42,898 bases of DNA from Lachnospiraceae bacterium (GTDB lineage Bacteria > Bacillota > Clostridia > Lachnospirales > Lachnospiraceae), in the NCBI GenBank assembly GCA_029219245.1, contig JAQXTA010000070.1, forward strand, positions 1 to 42,898. The letters run 5' to 3'. A program made the translations under genes and the position numbers. Under the pieces are notes generated by a model. That model had not been told where the DNA came from, searched no databases, and saw only the letters and a list, made by a program, of their open reading frames with translations. Each line of letters begins with the position of its first letter. Position 1 is the first letter of the stretch. This document shows positions 9,115 through 16,789 of this stretch, in pieces.

Positions 9115-10080
9115 ATGGCTAAGACAGCGCAGGAAAAAGCGGATTTAAAAGCGGAAAAGCTTTATAAGAAAACCCATAAAAGTAAAATGAAATTAAAACC
9201 GGGTGATATTGTATTTAACATTATCAATTATCTCATTTTTGGATTGTTTACCCTGGCATGTATATTCCCGTTTTACTATCTGTTTATCAATACCATCAGT
9301 GATAATGATCTGGTAGTTAAGGGAGTGATTAACTTCATCCCCCGGGGACTGAATTTGGATAATTATAAGGCTCTGTTAAATGTAAGTGATTTATCCAATG
9401 CCTTTATTGTATCAGTCAGCAGAACCATTCTTGGTACGGCACTTATGGTTTTGGCTTCCGGCTTTGTTGGTTATCTGGTAACGAAGCAGGAGATGTGGGG
9501 AAGAAAGTTCTGGTACCGGTTCTTAATTGTAACGATGTATTTTAATGCAGGCTTGATTCCCTGGTTTATGAATATGCAGATGTTAGGCTTGACCAATACC
9601 TTCTGGGCATATATCATTCCGGGTATTGTGGCACCTTACAATATTATTCTGGTAAAAACTTATATTGAATCTATTCCGGCAGAACTGGAAGAAAGTGCAC
9701 AGATGGATGGTGCTACTTATATGACAGTATTTCGTAAGATTATCTGGCCGCTTAGCAAGCCGATTTTAGCTACCATTGCTATTTTCGGTGCGGTAGGACA
9801 TTGGAATTCCTTTACAGATTCCCTGATGTTAATGCAGTCAGCACCACAGTTATATACGTTACAGCACCGGTTGTATATTTATCTGAATCAGGCATCTAAT
9901 TTAAGTGCATTGATGGAGTCCGGAGGACAGGTCAGCGAAGCTGCTTTGAAATCGGCACTGAGTGGTAAAGTTATCAAATATACAATTTCTATGGTAACAG
10001 TTATTCCAATCCTTGTTGTATATCCGTTCATGCAGCGGTACTTCGAGGAAGGTATCATGTTAGGAGCTGTTAAAGGATAA
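9115..10080 (+). CDS. Carbohydrate ABC transporter permease (LplC/YtcP type)
   Basis: A 321-residue second permease subunit, start supported by AGGAGG. After a positively charged N-terminus there are about six transmembrane helices, beginning near residue 36 (INYLIFGLFTLACIFPFYYLF). The EAA loop is LEESAQMDGATYMTVFRKIIWPLSKPI in the cytoplasmic position. The length and the C-terminus (QRYFEEGIMLGAVKG) are typical for LplC/YtcP proteins. It forms the membrane channel with the 7652-9103 product, and the binding protein follows 80 bases downstream. Confidence 0.95.
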   Translation: MAKTAQEKADLKAEKLYKKTHKSKMKLKPGDIVFNIINYLIFGLFTLACIFPFYYLFINTISDNDLVVKGVINFIPRGLNLDNYKALLNVSDLSNAFIVSVSRTILGTALMVLASGFVGYLVTKQEMWGRKFWYRFLIVTMYFNAGLIPWFMNMQMLGLTNTFWAYIIPGIVAPYNIILVKTYIESIPAELEESAQMDGATYMTVFRKIIWPLSKPILATIAIFGAVGHWNSFTDSLMLMQSAPQLYTLQHRLYIYLNQASNLSALMESGGQVSEAALKSALSGKVIKYTISMVTVIPILVVYPFMQRYFEEGIMLGAVKG

Positions 10081-10160
10081 AAGCAGAAAAACAAAAATAC
10101 GGTGTTTATCCGCATAAGCGGTTTGATATAACACGATTATAAAAGGAGGAAGAAAAAAGT

Positions 10161-11966
10161 ATGAAAGCAAAGAAAATTGTTGCATTGTTAATGGCAACTG
10201 CTATGGTTGCATCATTAACAGCCTGCGGCGGTGGAGATACTGCTGCAACAAACAACACTGCAGATACAGCAGCAGATGCTGATGATGCAGAAGAGGAAGC
10301 AGATGATGCAGAGGATGCAGCAGATGCAGAAGAATCCGATGAGGATTATGAGGAATTATTAGCTGATATCATTCCGGAAGAAACAGTAACTCTGGATGTA
10401 TTCGATCAGTTAGCAAACTATTCTGGTGAACAGATCGGCTGGTTCGGTCAGATTATGTTGGAGAAGTTCAACGTTAAGTTAAACATCATTCCGGATCCGG
10501 ATGGTGTATATGAAACACGTATGGAATCCGGCAACCTGGGTGATATCGTTATCTGGGGTAACGATGGTGATGAATACCTTCAGGCAGTTGAAAAAGGAAT
10601 GCTTTATGACTGGAATGAAGATGATTTGCTTGCAGATTATGGTCCGTATATTCAGGAAAACATGGAAGCAGCACTGCAGAAAAACACAGATATTTCCGGA
10701 GGTACAACTTATGGATTTGGATTTGACGTAGCAGTTGATCCAAATGCACGTCAGGATATCATGTACACATGGGATCTTCGTTGGGATCTTTACAAAGAAT
10801 TAGGTTATCCGGAAATTAAAACACTGGATGATATGGTAGATGTGCTGGCTCAGATGAAAGAAATCTGTCCGACCGATGACAATGGTAAGACAACATACGG
10901 TGTTTCTCTTTTCAATGACTGGGACGGCGATATGGTTATGTTTGTAAAATCAACAGCATCGGCTTATTACGGATACGATGAATTTGGTTTCGGTTTATAT
11001 GATTCTGTAGAACAGAAATATTATCCTTGTCTGGAAAAAGATGGTCCATATTTGACCTGTCTGAAATTCTACAATACCTTATATCAGAAAGGTTTGTTGG
11101 ATCCTGACTCTCAGACACAGAAATACGACGGTATGATAGAAGATTACCAGAATGGTACAGCCTTCTTAAATATCTTTAACTTCTTAGGTTCTGCAATGTA
11201 TAACTCTGAAGCACATGCAGCAGAAGGCAAAGCAATGTATCCTTGCCCGCCGGCAGATGCACAGCCAATTGCTTATGGTCAGAATATCTATGGTGGTAAC
11301 AGACCTTGGACAATCGGTGCTAAGACAGAATATCCGGAACTTTGTATGGCAATTATCAACTGGCTTTCAACTCCGGAAGGACGTATGACATTAGAATATG
11401 GTCCGAAGGATGTATGCTGGTACTATGATGAAAATGGTAAAACATGCTTTACTGATCTTGGTAAAACAGTAAAACTGGATAACACAGCAGAAATGGCTGA
11501 CGGTTATTCAGGAACTTTTGAAGACGGTAACTTCAAGATGAATAACACCACATGGGGAATCGATGCTGAGAACCCGGATTCCAATGGTGATACTTACAAC
11601 TATAAGAAATGGGAAAGCTTCAATGCAGAACCTGGTTCAGAAATCGAAGCAGACTGGAGAGAAGTAACAGGCTGCAACACACCGGATGAGCGTATGGGAC
11701 AGACCAATTACAGACTGGCTCCTGGTACCACATATTCTGCAGGTGTTCGTTCCGACGAATTACAGGTTGTATGGAATCAGGTTGCTGAATGCATTAAGAT
11801 GAATTCCTGGGCAGCTATCTACGCAGAATCTGATGCAGAATTCGATGAAATCGTAGACAAGATGATTTCCGAAGCAGAATCTTATGGTTATGCAGATTGC
11901 GTTGCATTCCAAGAGAATGAAGCTAAGATCAGAGCAGAAAAAGAGAACGAAGCTTTAGGAAAATAA
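10161..11966 (+). CDS. Extracellular solute-binding lipoprotein of the sugar ABC transporter
   Basis: A 601-residue lipoprotein: MKAKKIVALLMATAMVAS followed by lipobox LTAC, so the mature N-terminus is Cys22 anchored to the membrane. The next ~45 residues are a strongly acidic, Ala/Asp/Glu-rich linker, then a family-1-type extracellular binding domain (LDVFDQLANYSGEQIGWF onward) rich in exposed Trp and Tyr. It is clearly paralogous to the lipoprotein at 18855-20642 (LDVFDQLANY versus VDVFDSLANY; LEKFNVKLNII versus KEKFNMELNII) but has the acidic linker that the other lacks. The start has AAGGAGGAAG upstream. A hairpin at 11996-12023 closes the unit. The ligand is probably a branched oligosaccharide, inferred from context only. 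Confidence 0.93.
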   Translation: MKAKKIVALLMATAMVASLTACGGGDTAATNNTADTAADADDAEEEADDAEDAADAEESDEDYEELLADIIPEETVTLDVFDQLANYSGEQIGWFGQIMLEKFNVKLNIIPDPDGVYETRMESGNLGDIVIWGNDGDEYLQAVEKGMLYDWNEDDLLADYGPYIQENMEAALQKNTDISGGTTYGFGFDVAVDPNARQDIMYTWDLRWDLYKELGYPEIKTLDDMVDVLAQMKEICPTDDNGKTTYGVSLFNDWDGDMVMFVKSTASAYYGYDEFGFGLYDSVEQKYYPCLEKDGPYLTCLKFYNTLYQKGLLDPDSQTQKYDGMIEDYQNGTAFLNIFNFLGSAMYNSEAHAAEGKAMYPCPPADAQPIAYGQNIYGGNRPWTIGAKTEYPELCMAIINWLSTPEGRMTLEYGPKDVCWYYDENGKTCFTDLGKTVKLDNTAEMADGYSGTFEDGNFKMNNTTWGIDAENPDSNGDTYNYKKWESFNAEPGSEIEADWREVTGCNTPDERMGQTNYRLAPGTTYSAGVRSDELQVVWNQVAECIKMNSWAAIYAESDAEFDEIVDKMISEAESYGYADCVAFQENEAKIRAEKENEALGK

Positions 11967-11995
11967 TGAAGTTTTGCAAGTGATATGGTATAATG

Positions 11996-12023
11996 ATGAG
12001 GCTGTTCAAAGGAACAGCCTCAT
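11996..12023 (+). terminator. Perfect 12-bp stem-loop after the binding-protein gene
   Basis: ATGAGGCTGTTC and GAACAGCCTCAT pair perfectly over 12 bases with a 4-base AAAG loop. No real T tract follows (ATTCTAATC), so this is either a weak terminator or a 3'-protecting hairpin, which is common after highly expressed binding-protein genes. A TGGTATAAT extended -10-like word (11986-11994) lies just before it, so local transcription initiation for the downstream gene is also possible. Confidence 0.55.
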
Positions 12024-12063
12024 TCTAATCATAAGATAATCATTTGTTTGTAAGGAGGACACT

Positions 12064-12717
12064 ATGAAGTTTTTTAGTGTGGATAGTCCGCTGTATCGTT
12101 TTTTAAACCGTTTATGGGATGTTATACAGCTTAACTTTTTCTGGCTGGTATGCAGCATTCCGATTATTACCATAGGAGCATCTACTGCGGCTGCTTTTCG
12201 TGTCTGCCTGAAAATGGTGGATGATGAAGAAGGTTATATCGGCAGGGAATTTTTGAAGGGTTTCAAAGAAAACTGGAAACAGGGAACGGTTGTCGGATTT
12301 CTCACACTGCTTTGTACTTATGTTGTTTATCTGGATGTCCAGATTTTTGAAGCGGTGGAAGGTAACCCGGTTATTTTTCTGATTATTGCAATGGTTTCCG
12401 GTTTCCTGTTCTTTCTGTGCCTGATTTATGCATTCCCGCTGCTTGCAAGATATCGGAACAGTCTGTTAGGAACACTGAAAAACTCCTTTACCATTTCCAG
12501 AAGATTCTTTTTAAGAACTTTGTTACTGGCATTTGTGATTATGGTGGAATTACTTGTATGGTTTTATAGTTCTACAACACTCTTTATTGGGTTCTTTATC
12601 GGACCCGCCTGTATCATGTTTACGATTGCGGGAGTAGCACTCCGTATCTTTCAGACACTTGAAAAGGAGCCCAATACAACCGTTATCAGAGAGGAAAGTG
12701 AAAACGATGATTTGTAA
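12064..12717 (+). CDS. YesL-like membrane protein (DUF624)
   Basis: A 217-residue membrane protein beginning MKFFSVDSPLYRFLNRLWDV, the standard opening of the DUF624/YesL family, with NFFWLVCSIPIITIGASTAA as the first helix and about four more helices. The start has AAGGAGG. YesL proteins occur repeatedly next to YesM/YesN sensors and LplBC-type sugar transporters. Their biochemical role is not established; a part in signalling or transport is a guess. Its 3' end overlaps the esterase start by 11 bases, indicating a two-gene unit. Confidence 0.88.
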   Translation: MKFFSVDSPLYRFLNRLWDVIQLNFFWLVCSIPIITIGASTAAAFRVCLKMVDDEEGYIGREFLKGFKENWKQGTVVGFLTLLCTYVVYLDVQIFEAVEGNPVIFLIIAMVSGFLFFLCLIYAFPLLARYRNSLLGTLKNSFTISRRFFLRTLLLAFVIMVELLVWFYSSTTLFIGFFIGPACIMFTIAGVALRIFQTLEKEPNTTVIREESENDDL

Positions 12718-13531
12718 AGAATATCCGATTCGGGTAGAAGGTTCTACCGAAAAAGCAAAACTGACTACTTATCTGATTTCCCATTCTGAGGAAATCGGTA
12801 TTAAGGAAAGACCGATGATTATTATTTGTCCGGGAGGCGGCTATTGCTTTGTTTCCGACAGAGAAGCAGAGATGTTTGCACTGCAATGGAATGCTTACGG
12901 TTATCATGCCGCAGTGCTCCGCTATTCTGTAGAGCCGGCGGTATATCCAACGGCACTTTTGGAACTTGCGACGGTTGTTAAAATGATGAAAGAAAATGCG
13001 AAGGAGTGGCATATCGCACCGGATAAAATTCTGGTAGAAGGTTCTTCCGCAGGCGGTCATCTGGCAGCCAGCTATGGTATGTTCTGGAAGAAACCGTTTT
13101 TAGCAGAAAAATTGGGCATAAATTCCGAAATGTTACGTCCGGCGGGTATGATTTTAAACTATCCGGTAATCAGTTCAGGACCTTTCGCGCATGAGGATTC
13201 TTTCCGAAAGCTGTTAGCAGAAAATTACGATGCCATGAAAGAAGAAATGTCATTGGAAAAACAGGTCGGTGCGGATACACCACCGGCATTTATCTGGCAT
13301 ACCAATGAAGATGAGCTTGTTCCGGCAGAAAATTCCCTTCTTCTGGCACTGGCTATGAGAAAGCATAAGATTCCCGTAGAACTTCATCTCTATGCCAAAG
13401 GTCCGCATGGAATCGGACTTGCCGATGAACGTACCATGTGCAACGATGGCTACGGTGTTGTGCCGGAATGTCAGAGCTGGATGAAGCTTGCCAATGCATG
13501 GATGAAACATGTCATTTTGGCAGACAGCTGA
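12707..13531 (+). CDS. Alpha/beta-hydrolase esterase (acetyl-xylan-esterase-like)
   Basis: A 274-residue alpha/beta hydrolase of the BD-FAE/acetyl esterase group. The oxyanion-hole motif is CPGGGY (residues 41-46) and the nucleophile elbow GSSAGG places the catalytic serine at Ser114. HTNEDELVP supplies the acid and KGPHGIGL the histidine. I chose the ATG at 12707 because GAGGAAAG lies about 8 bases upstream and the family normally begins near here; the frame is open to 12659 but that extension is inside the YesL gene. No signal peptide. The expected role is removal of acetyl (or acyl) groups from imported plant oligosaccharides. The gene converges on the regulator gene with only a 19-base gap. 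Confidence 0.85.
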   Translation: MICKEYPIRVEGSTEKAKLTTYLISHSEEIGIKERPMIIICPGGGYCFVSDREAEMFALQWNAYGYHAAVLRYSVEPAVYPTALLELATVVKMMKENAKEWHIAPDKILVEGSSAGGHLAASYGMFWKKPFLAEKLGINSEMLRPAGMILNYPVISSGPFAHEDSFRKLLAENYDAMKEEMSLEKQVGADTPPAFIWHTNEDELVPAENSLLLALAMRKHKIPVELHLYAKGPHGIGLADERTMCNDGYGVVPECQSWMKLANAWMKHVILADS

Positions 13532-13550
13532 TTGGCAGTCTGGATGAAAG

Positions 13551-15146
13551 TTAATCGTCTGACTGTCCGGGTTCCATTTGTTTACGGAACTCCGCAGGAC
13601 TTTCGCCTACATATTTTTTAAATTTTTTATGGAAATAATCTACATTTTTATAGCCTACCTGCTCGGCAATCTCGTAGACCTTCAGTTTGTTTTCCAAAAG
13701 AAGCTGTTTGGAATGTTCAATTCTTCTATGGTCAACATAGGAGTTGAAACTCTCCCCGACGGTCTTGTTGAAAATTTTGCCAAGGTAGGCACTGTTATAG
13801 CCAAATAGAGGCGCAATGGTTTCCAGTTTGATGTTGCTCTTGAAATTATGATCGATATAGAAAAGAACATCATCTAAAATCGTATCTCTGGAAGGGTTTC
13901 CGGTGGCATTCATTATCATTTCAAACTGTTCGGAGAGAAAACGGATGATTTCATAGAGATAGTTCTGGCTGTTAATGAAATCAATAACCGTAGAATTAGC
14001 CGCAAACGGAATTTCTGCAGAAGCATAATTCCGGTTCATTCTTTCCCGAATCTGTAAATAAATATCCGTTAAGAATAACTTAATCGTATTGATATCATCA
14101 GAAACCTGTGACATGGTATCTTCCAATTCTGATAGGGTAGCAACTACCATTTTGCGGTTATAGGATTGAATGAAATCGATAAAACGATTTGTAAAAGAGG
14201 AAGCAAGCTCCTCATTCAGTACCAAAATTTTTTCCTGGGATGAGTCTCCGGCATTTTTGGAAAGCTCTGCAGGCAGTGCCTCGTATCCTAAGGCATGCTG
14301 CTCTTGTGCACAGAAAAAACGACGCCCCAAGAGAGTGGAAGCATCTTCGTAAGAAAGGTGGATATCCTGTAAAGAAGAAACCGGTCTTCCATAAGTAATA
14401 AACATGGAACCCATAGGACTTCCTTTTTGCAGCGGCTGATGTTCAAAATGTTCCAGAAAGTCGGCGAGTTTGTTCAATCCATGTGTACCTTTCAGAAGAA
14501 CGATATCCTTATTGTCTGCTTCAATATGTTCAAAGATATTATTCTCCTTATTCGTAACTTTCAGGAGTTCTGCGAAAGTATAAGGAGCAGTAGCGGATCG
14601 TTTATTGAAATCCTCACAGATGACAATCTGATAAGAATCTGCAGTAAGACGCAGATTTTCAGCATCTTCTGCGGTAAGGGGAGCAGAAAGTGTATTGGTA
14701 ACCAGTTCATATAAAATAACACTTTTTGCCCTGTTTTTCAAGGCAGTCAGATGCTCGGAGTGTTCTTTCTCCGATTGTATCAGAACACGGATTTCGCTGA
14801 CAGCCTGATAGAGTTCATCCTCGTCAAGCGGTTTTGTCAGGTAGAAACGGACACCGCTTTTGATTGCCTCCTGAGCATATTTAAAATCGGAATAACCGCT
14901 TAAAATAATACATTTTCCATGAAAACCGGCTTCTCTTGCCAACCGGATTACTTCAGTACCATGTAATTTGGGCATTTTCACATCCAATAAAACAAGACTG
15001 GGATTTAAGGCAAGAATCTGTGTTAAAGCATCCTCTCCGTTCGAGGCCTCTCCACACAGTTTGAACCCTAAAGATTCCCAGTCTATGATACATTTCAATC
15101 CTTCTCTGATAGCAAATTCATCATCAGCAATAAAAAGTGTTTCCAT
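13551..15146 (-). CDS. AraC-type response regulator, YesN family
   Basis: A 531-residue regulator from the chosen start. The receiver domain covers about residues 1-122, with acidic pocket Asp8-Asp9, phosphoacceptor Asp55 (LVLLDVKMP) and the conserved Lys in FYLTKP. A long middle region follows, and the C-terminus is an AraC double helix-turn-helix (DHNFKSNIKLETIAPLFGYN, then YEIAEQVGYKNVDYFHKKFKKY). The frame is open five codons further to 15161, but family members start just before the xLFIADDE strand, so METLFIADDE at 15146 is preferred; the RBS is weak for both. It is the presumed target of the YesM-type kinase at 5701-7512 and has its own promoter at 15209-15237. Confidence 0.93.
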   Translation of the reverse strand: METLFIADDEFAIREGLKCIIDWESLGFKLCGEASNGEDALTQILALNPSLVLLDVKMPKLHGTEVIRLAREAGFHGKCIILSGYSDFKYAQEAIKSGVRFYLTKPLDEDELYQAVSEIRVLIQSEKEHSEHLTALKNRAKSVILYELVTNTLSAPLTAEDAENLRLTADSYQIVICEDFNKRSATAPYTFAELLKVTNKENNIFEHIEADNKDIVLLKGTHGLNKLADFLEHFEHQPLQKGSPMGSMFITYGRPVSSLQDIHLSYEDASTLLGRRFFCAQEQHALGYEALPAELSKNAGDSSQEKILVLNEELASSFTNRFIDFIQSYNRKMVVATLSELEDTMSQVSDDINTIKLFLTDIYLQIRERMNRNYASAEIPFAANSTVIDFINSQNYLYEIIRFLSEQFEMIMNATGNPSRDTILDDVLFYIDHNFKSNIKLETIAPLFGYNSAYLGKIFNKTVGESFNSYVDHRRIEHSKQLLLENKLKVYEIAEQVGYKNVDYFHKKFKKYVGESPAEFRKQMEPGQSDD

Positions 15147-15172
15147 CCTATCCCATCCCAATAAAAATTCAG

Positions 15173-15197
15173 ATACCGCTTTGTGAATTAGCGGTAT
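15173..15197 (-). promoter_or_regulatory. Inverted repeat in the leader of the regulator gene
   Basis: ATACCGCT (15173-15180) and AGCGGTAT (15190-15197) form a perfect 8-base inverted repeat with a 9-base loop, about 27 bases before the regulator start. On the - strand it is followed by CTGAATTTTT, so it might act as an attenuator, a terminator for the fucosidase transcript, or an operator. The arm word recurs before the GH74 gene (1094-1101). Confidence 0.5.
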
Positions 15198-15208
15198 TTA
15201 ATGATAAT

Positions 15209-15237
15209 AGAATAGCATGAAACGAAAATTTTCGCAA
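15209..15237 (-). promoter_or_regulatory. Promoter of the response-regulator gene with an overlapping palindrome
   Basis: Read on the - strand, TTGCGA (15237-15232) and TATTCT (15214-15209) are spaced by 17 bases, upstream of the regulator gene. The 12-base perfect palindrome CGAAAATTTTCG (15223-15234) overlaps the -35 box and spacer and is a candidate operator. The 128-base gap between the fucosidase and regulator genes therefore probably separates two transcription units. Confidence 0.5.
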
Positions 15238-15274
15238 GAAAGTTACGCTGCCCATATGTCACCCTGACTACAAG

Positions 15275-16759
15275 TTACTCGGTCTGTATTCTGATTACAA
15301 CAGGAAAATCGCTTTCTACATTTTGCGTTGTAAAATGCAGACCGTCTTCATCTATGATATAGGTAATTCCTTCCGGAAAACCGAGCACTTCTACCTTGCG
15401 GATAATACCATGGAAATTAGGCTTGTTGGCATCCCTGCTTTTCGACAAAGAGTGTATGGTAACCTTACCATCTTCCGGATAGTTCAGGCAGGTGGCATAA
15501 ATACAGCCATTTCCTGCAGTAAAGCGGAAATCTTCACTGGTATAAGAAGAGGCAGTTCCATCACTGAATTGACCCTCGGTTTCTTTGGTCGGACCTTCTG
15601 CCGGGTAACGCCATGGTTTGCTGTTGTAAATGGATTCTCCGTTGATGGTAAGCCAATCGCCGATATCCTTTAAAATAGCAGCATCTTTTTCTGCAAAAGA
15701 GCCGTCTGCCTTTGGACCGACATTCAGAAGAAGATTGCCGTTTTTGCTGACTACATCAATCAGATAACAGATAATTTCATAACTGCTCTTGTAGTCTAAA
15801 GAGGTAGTATAGCACCAGGAATTGCGGGCAATTGCTGTATCGGTCTGCCAATGGTATGGTCTGGCATCCGCAAATTTGCCACGTTCTATATCGACAATGC
15901 CGCTGCCAAAAGCCATGGCATCGTGTTTATAGCAGATAGCAGTATGGAAGCCCCATTCCAGACCGCGGTTATAGTAATAGGCAGCGATTTTTCGTAAATA
16001 TGGTTTGTAGGCCTCGTGCTGAATCCACCAGTCAAAATAAAGAATTTTCGGTTGATAACGGTCAATAATTTCGCAGGTGCGGCACAGCCAGTCCTCCAGA
16101 AATTCTTTGTCCGGATAGGGCTTTGCAAACAAATCCTGCTGGTCGGGCTGCTGTCTTTCGGATGGCCAGTAAAAATCACCACAGTGCAGAGGTTCCCTAA
16201 TATCACTTTCAAAATCTTTGCCATTTCCCATGAACCAGTGGTGCTCCGCACGGTGGGAGGAGGTGCAGAATACCAGCCCCATTTTCTCAAAGGCTGTTTT
16301 CAACTCTCCGAGAATATCCCGTTTTGGGCCCATATTTGCGGCATTGTATATGGAAAGGTCACTTTGATACATCTGGAAACCATCGTGGTGCTCCGCCACC
16401 GGAACCACATATTTCGCACCCGCATGGGCAAAGGTTTCTGCCCAGAAATCCGGATCGAATTTCTCGGCCGTAAACATGGGGATAAAATCCTTATAGCCAA
16501 AATCCTTGTGCAGACCGTATGTTTTCACATGATGTTCAAATTCCGGTGTTCCCTGAATATACATATTTCGGGAATACCATTCGTTGTTAAAAGCCGGAAC
16601 ACTGTATAATCCCCAGTGGATAAAAATACCGAACTTCGCTTTTTCATACCAGGAAGGCATGATAAAATCCGTTAAGGATGCCCAGTCATCGTGATAAGGA
16701 CCTTTGGCAATCACATCATCTATCTGTTTTAAATAAGCGTGTTTATCTGTTATTTTCAT
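15275..16759 (-). CDS. Alpha-L-fucosidase, GH29
   Basis: A 494-residue GH29 enzyme. Family landmarks are WYEKAKFGIFIHWGLYSVPAF, NEWYSRNMY, FTAEKFDPDFWAETFAHAGAKY, VPVAEHHDGFQMY (active-site histidines), and ILYFDWWIQ, whose Asp is the expected nucleophile position. DVVSKNGNLLLNVGPKADGSF closes the barrel, followed by a small beta-domain. No signal peptide. The start has GGAGG. It lies 30 bases downstream of the GH42 gene and is probably cotranscribed with it and the upstream lipoprotein. Removal of the terminal alpha-1,2-fucose of fucosylated xyloglucan side chains fits the neighbours; other fucosides are possible. Confidence 0.93.
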   Translation of the reverse strand: MKITDKHAYLKQIDDVIAKGPYHDDWASLTDFIMPSWYEKAKFGIFIHWGLYSVPAFNNEWYSRNMYIQGTPEFEHHVKTYGLHKDFGYKDFIPMFTAEKFDPDFWAETFAHAGAKYVVPVAEHHDGFQMYQSDLSIYNAANMGPKRDILGELKTAFEKMGLVFCTSSHRAEHHWFMGNGKDFESDIREPLHCGDFYWPSERQQPDQQDLFAKPYPDKEFLEDWLCRTCEIIDRYQPKILYFDWWIQHEAYKPYLRKIAAYYYNRGLEWGFHTAICYKHDAMAFGSGIVDIERGKFADARPYHWQTDTAIARNSWCYTTSLDYKSSYEIICYLIDVVSKNGNLLLNVGPKADGSFAEKDAAILKDIGDWLTINGESIYNSKPWRYPAEGPTKETEGQFSDGTASSYTSEDFRFTAGNGCIYATCLNYPEDGKVTIHSLSKSRDANKPNFHGIIRKVEVLGFPEGITYIIDEDGLHFTTQNVESDFPVVIRIQTE

Positions 16760-16789
16760 AAAACCTCCATGCGATCCTTTTGCGCAGTA

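Noticed and set aside
16016-16609. A 197-codon + strand frame inside the GH29 gene
   Set aside because: It is antisense to a complete fucosidase and has no start context or domain.
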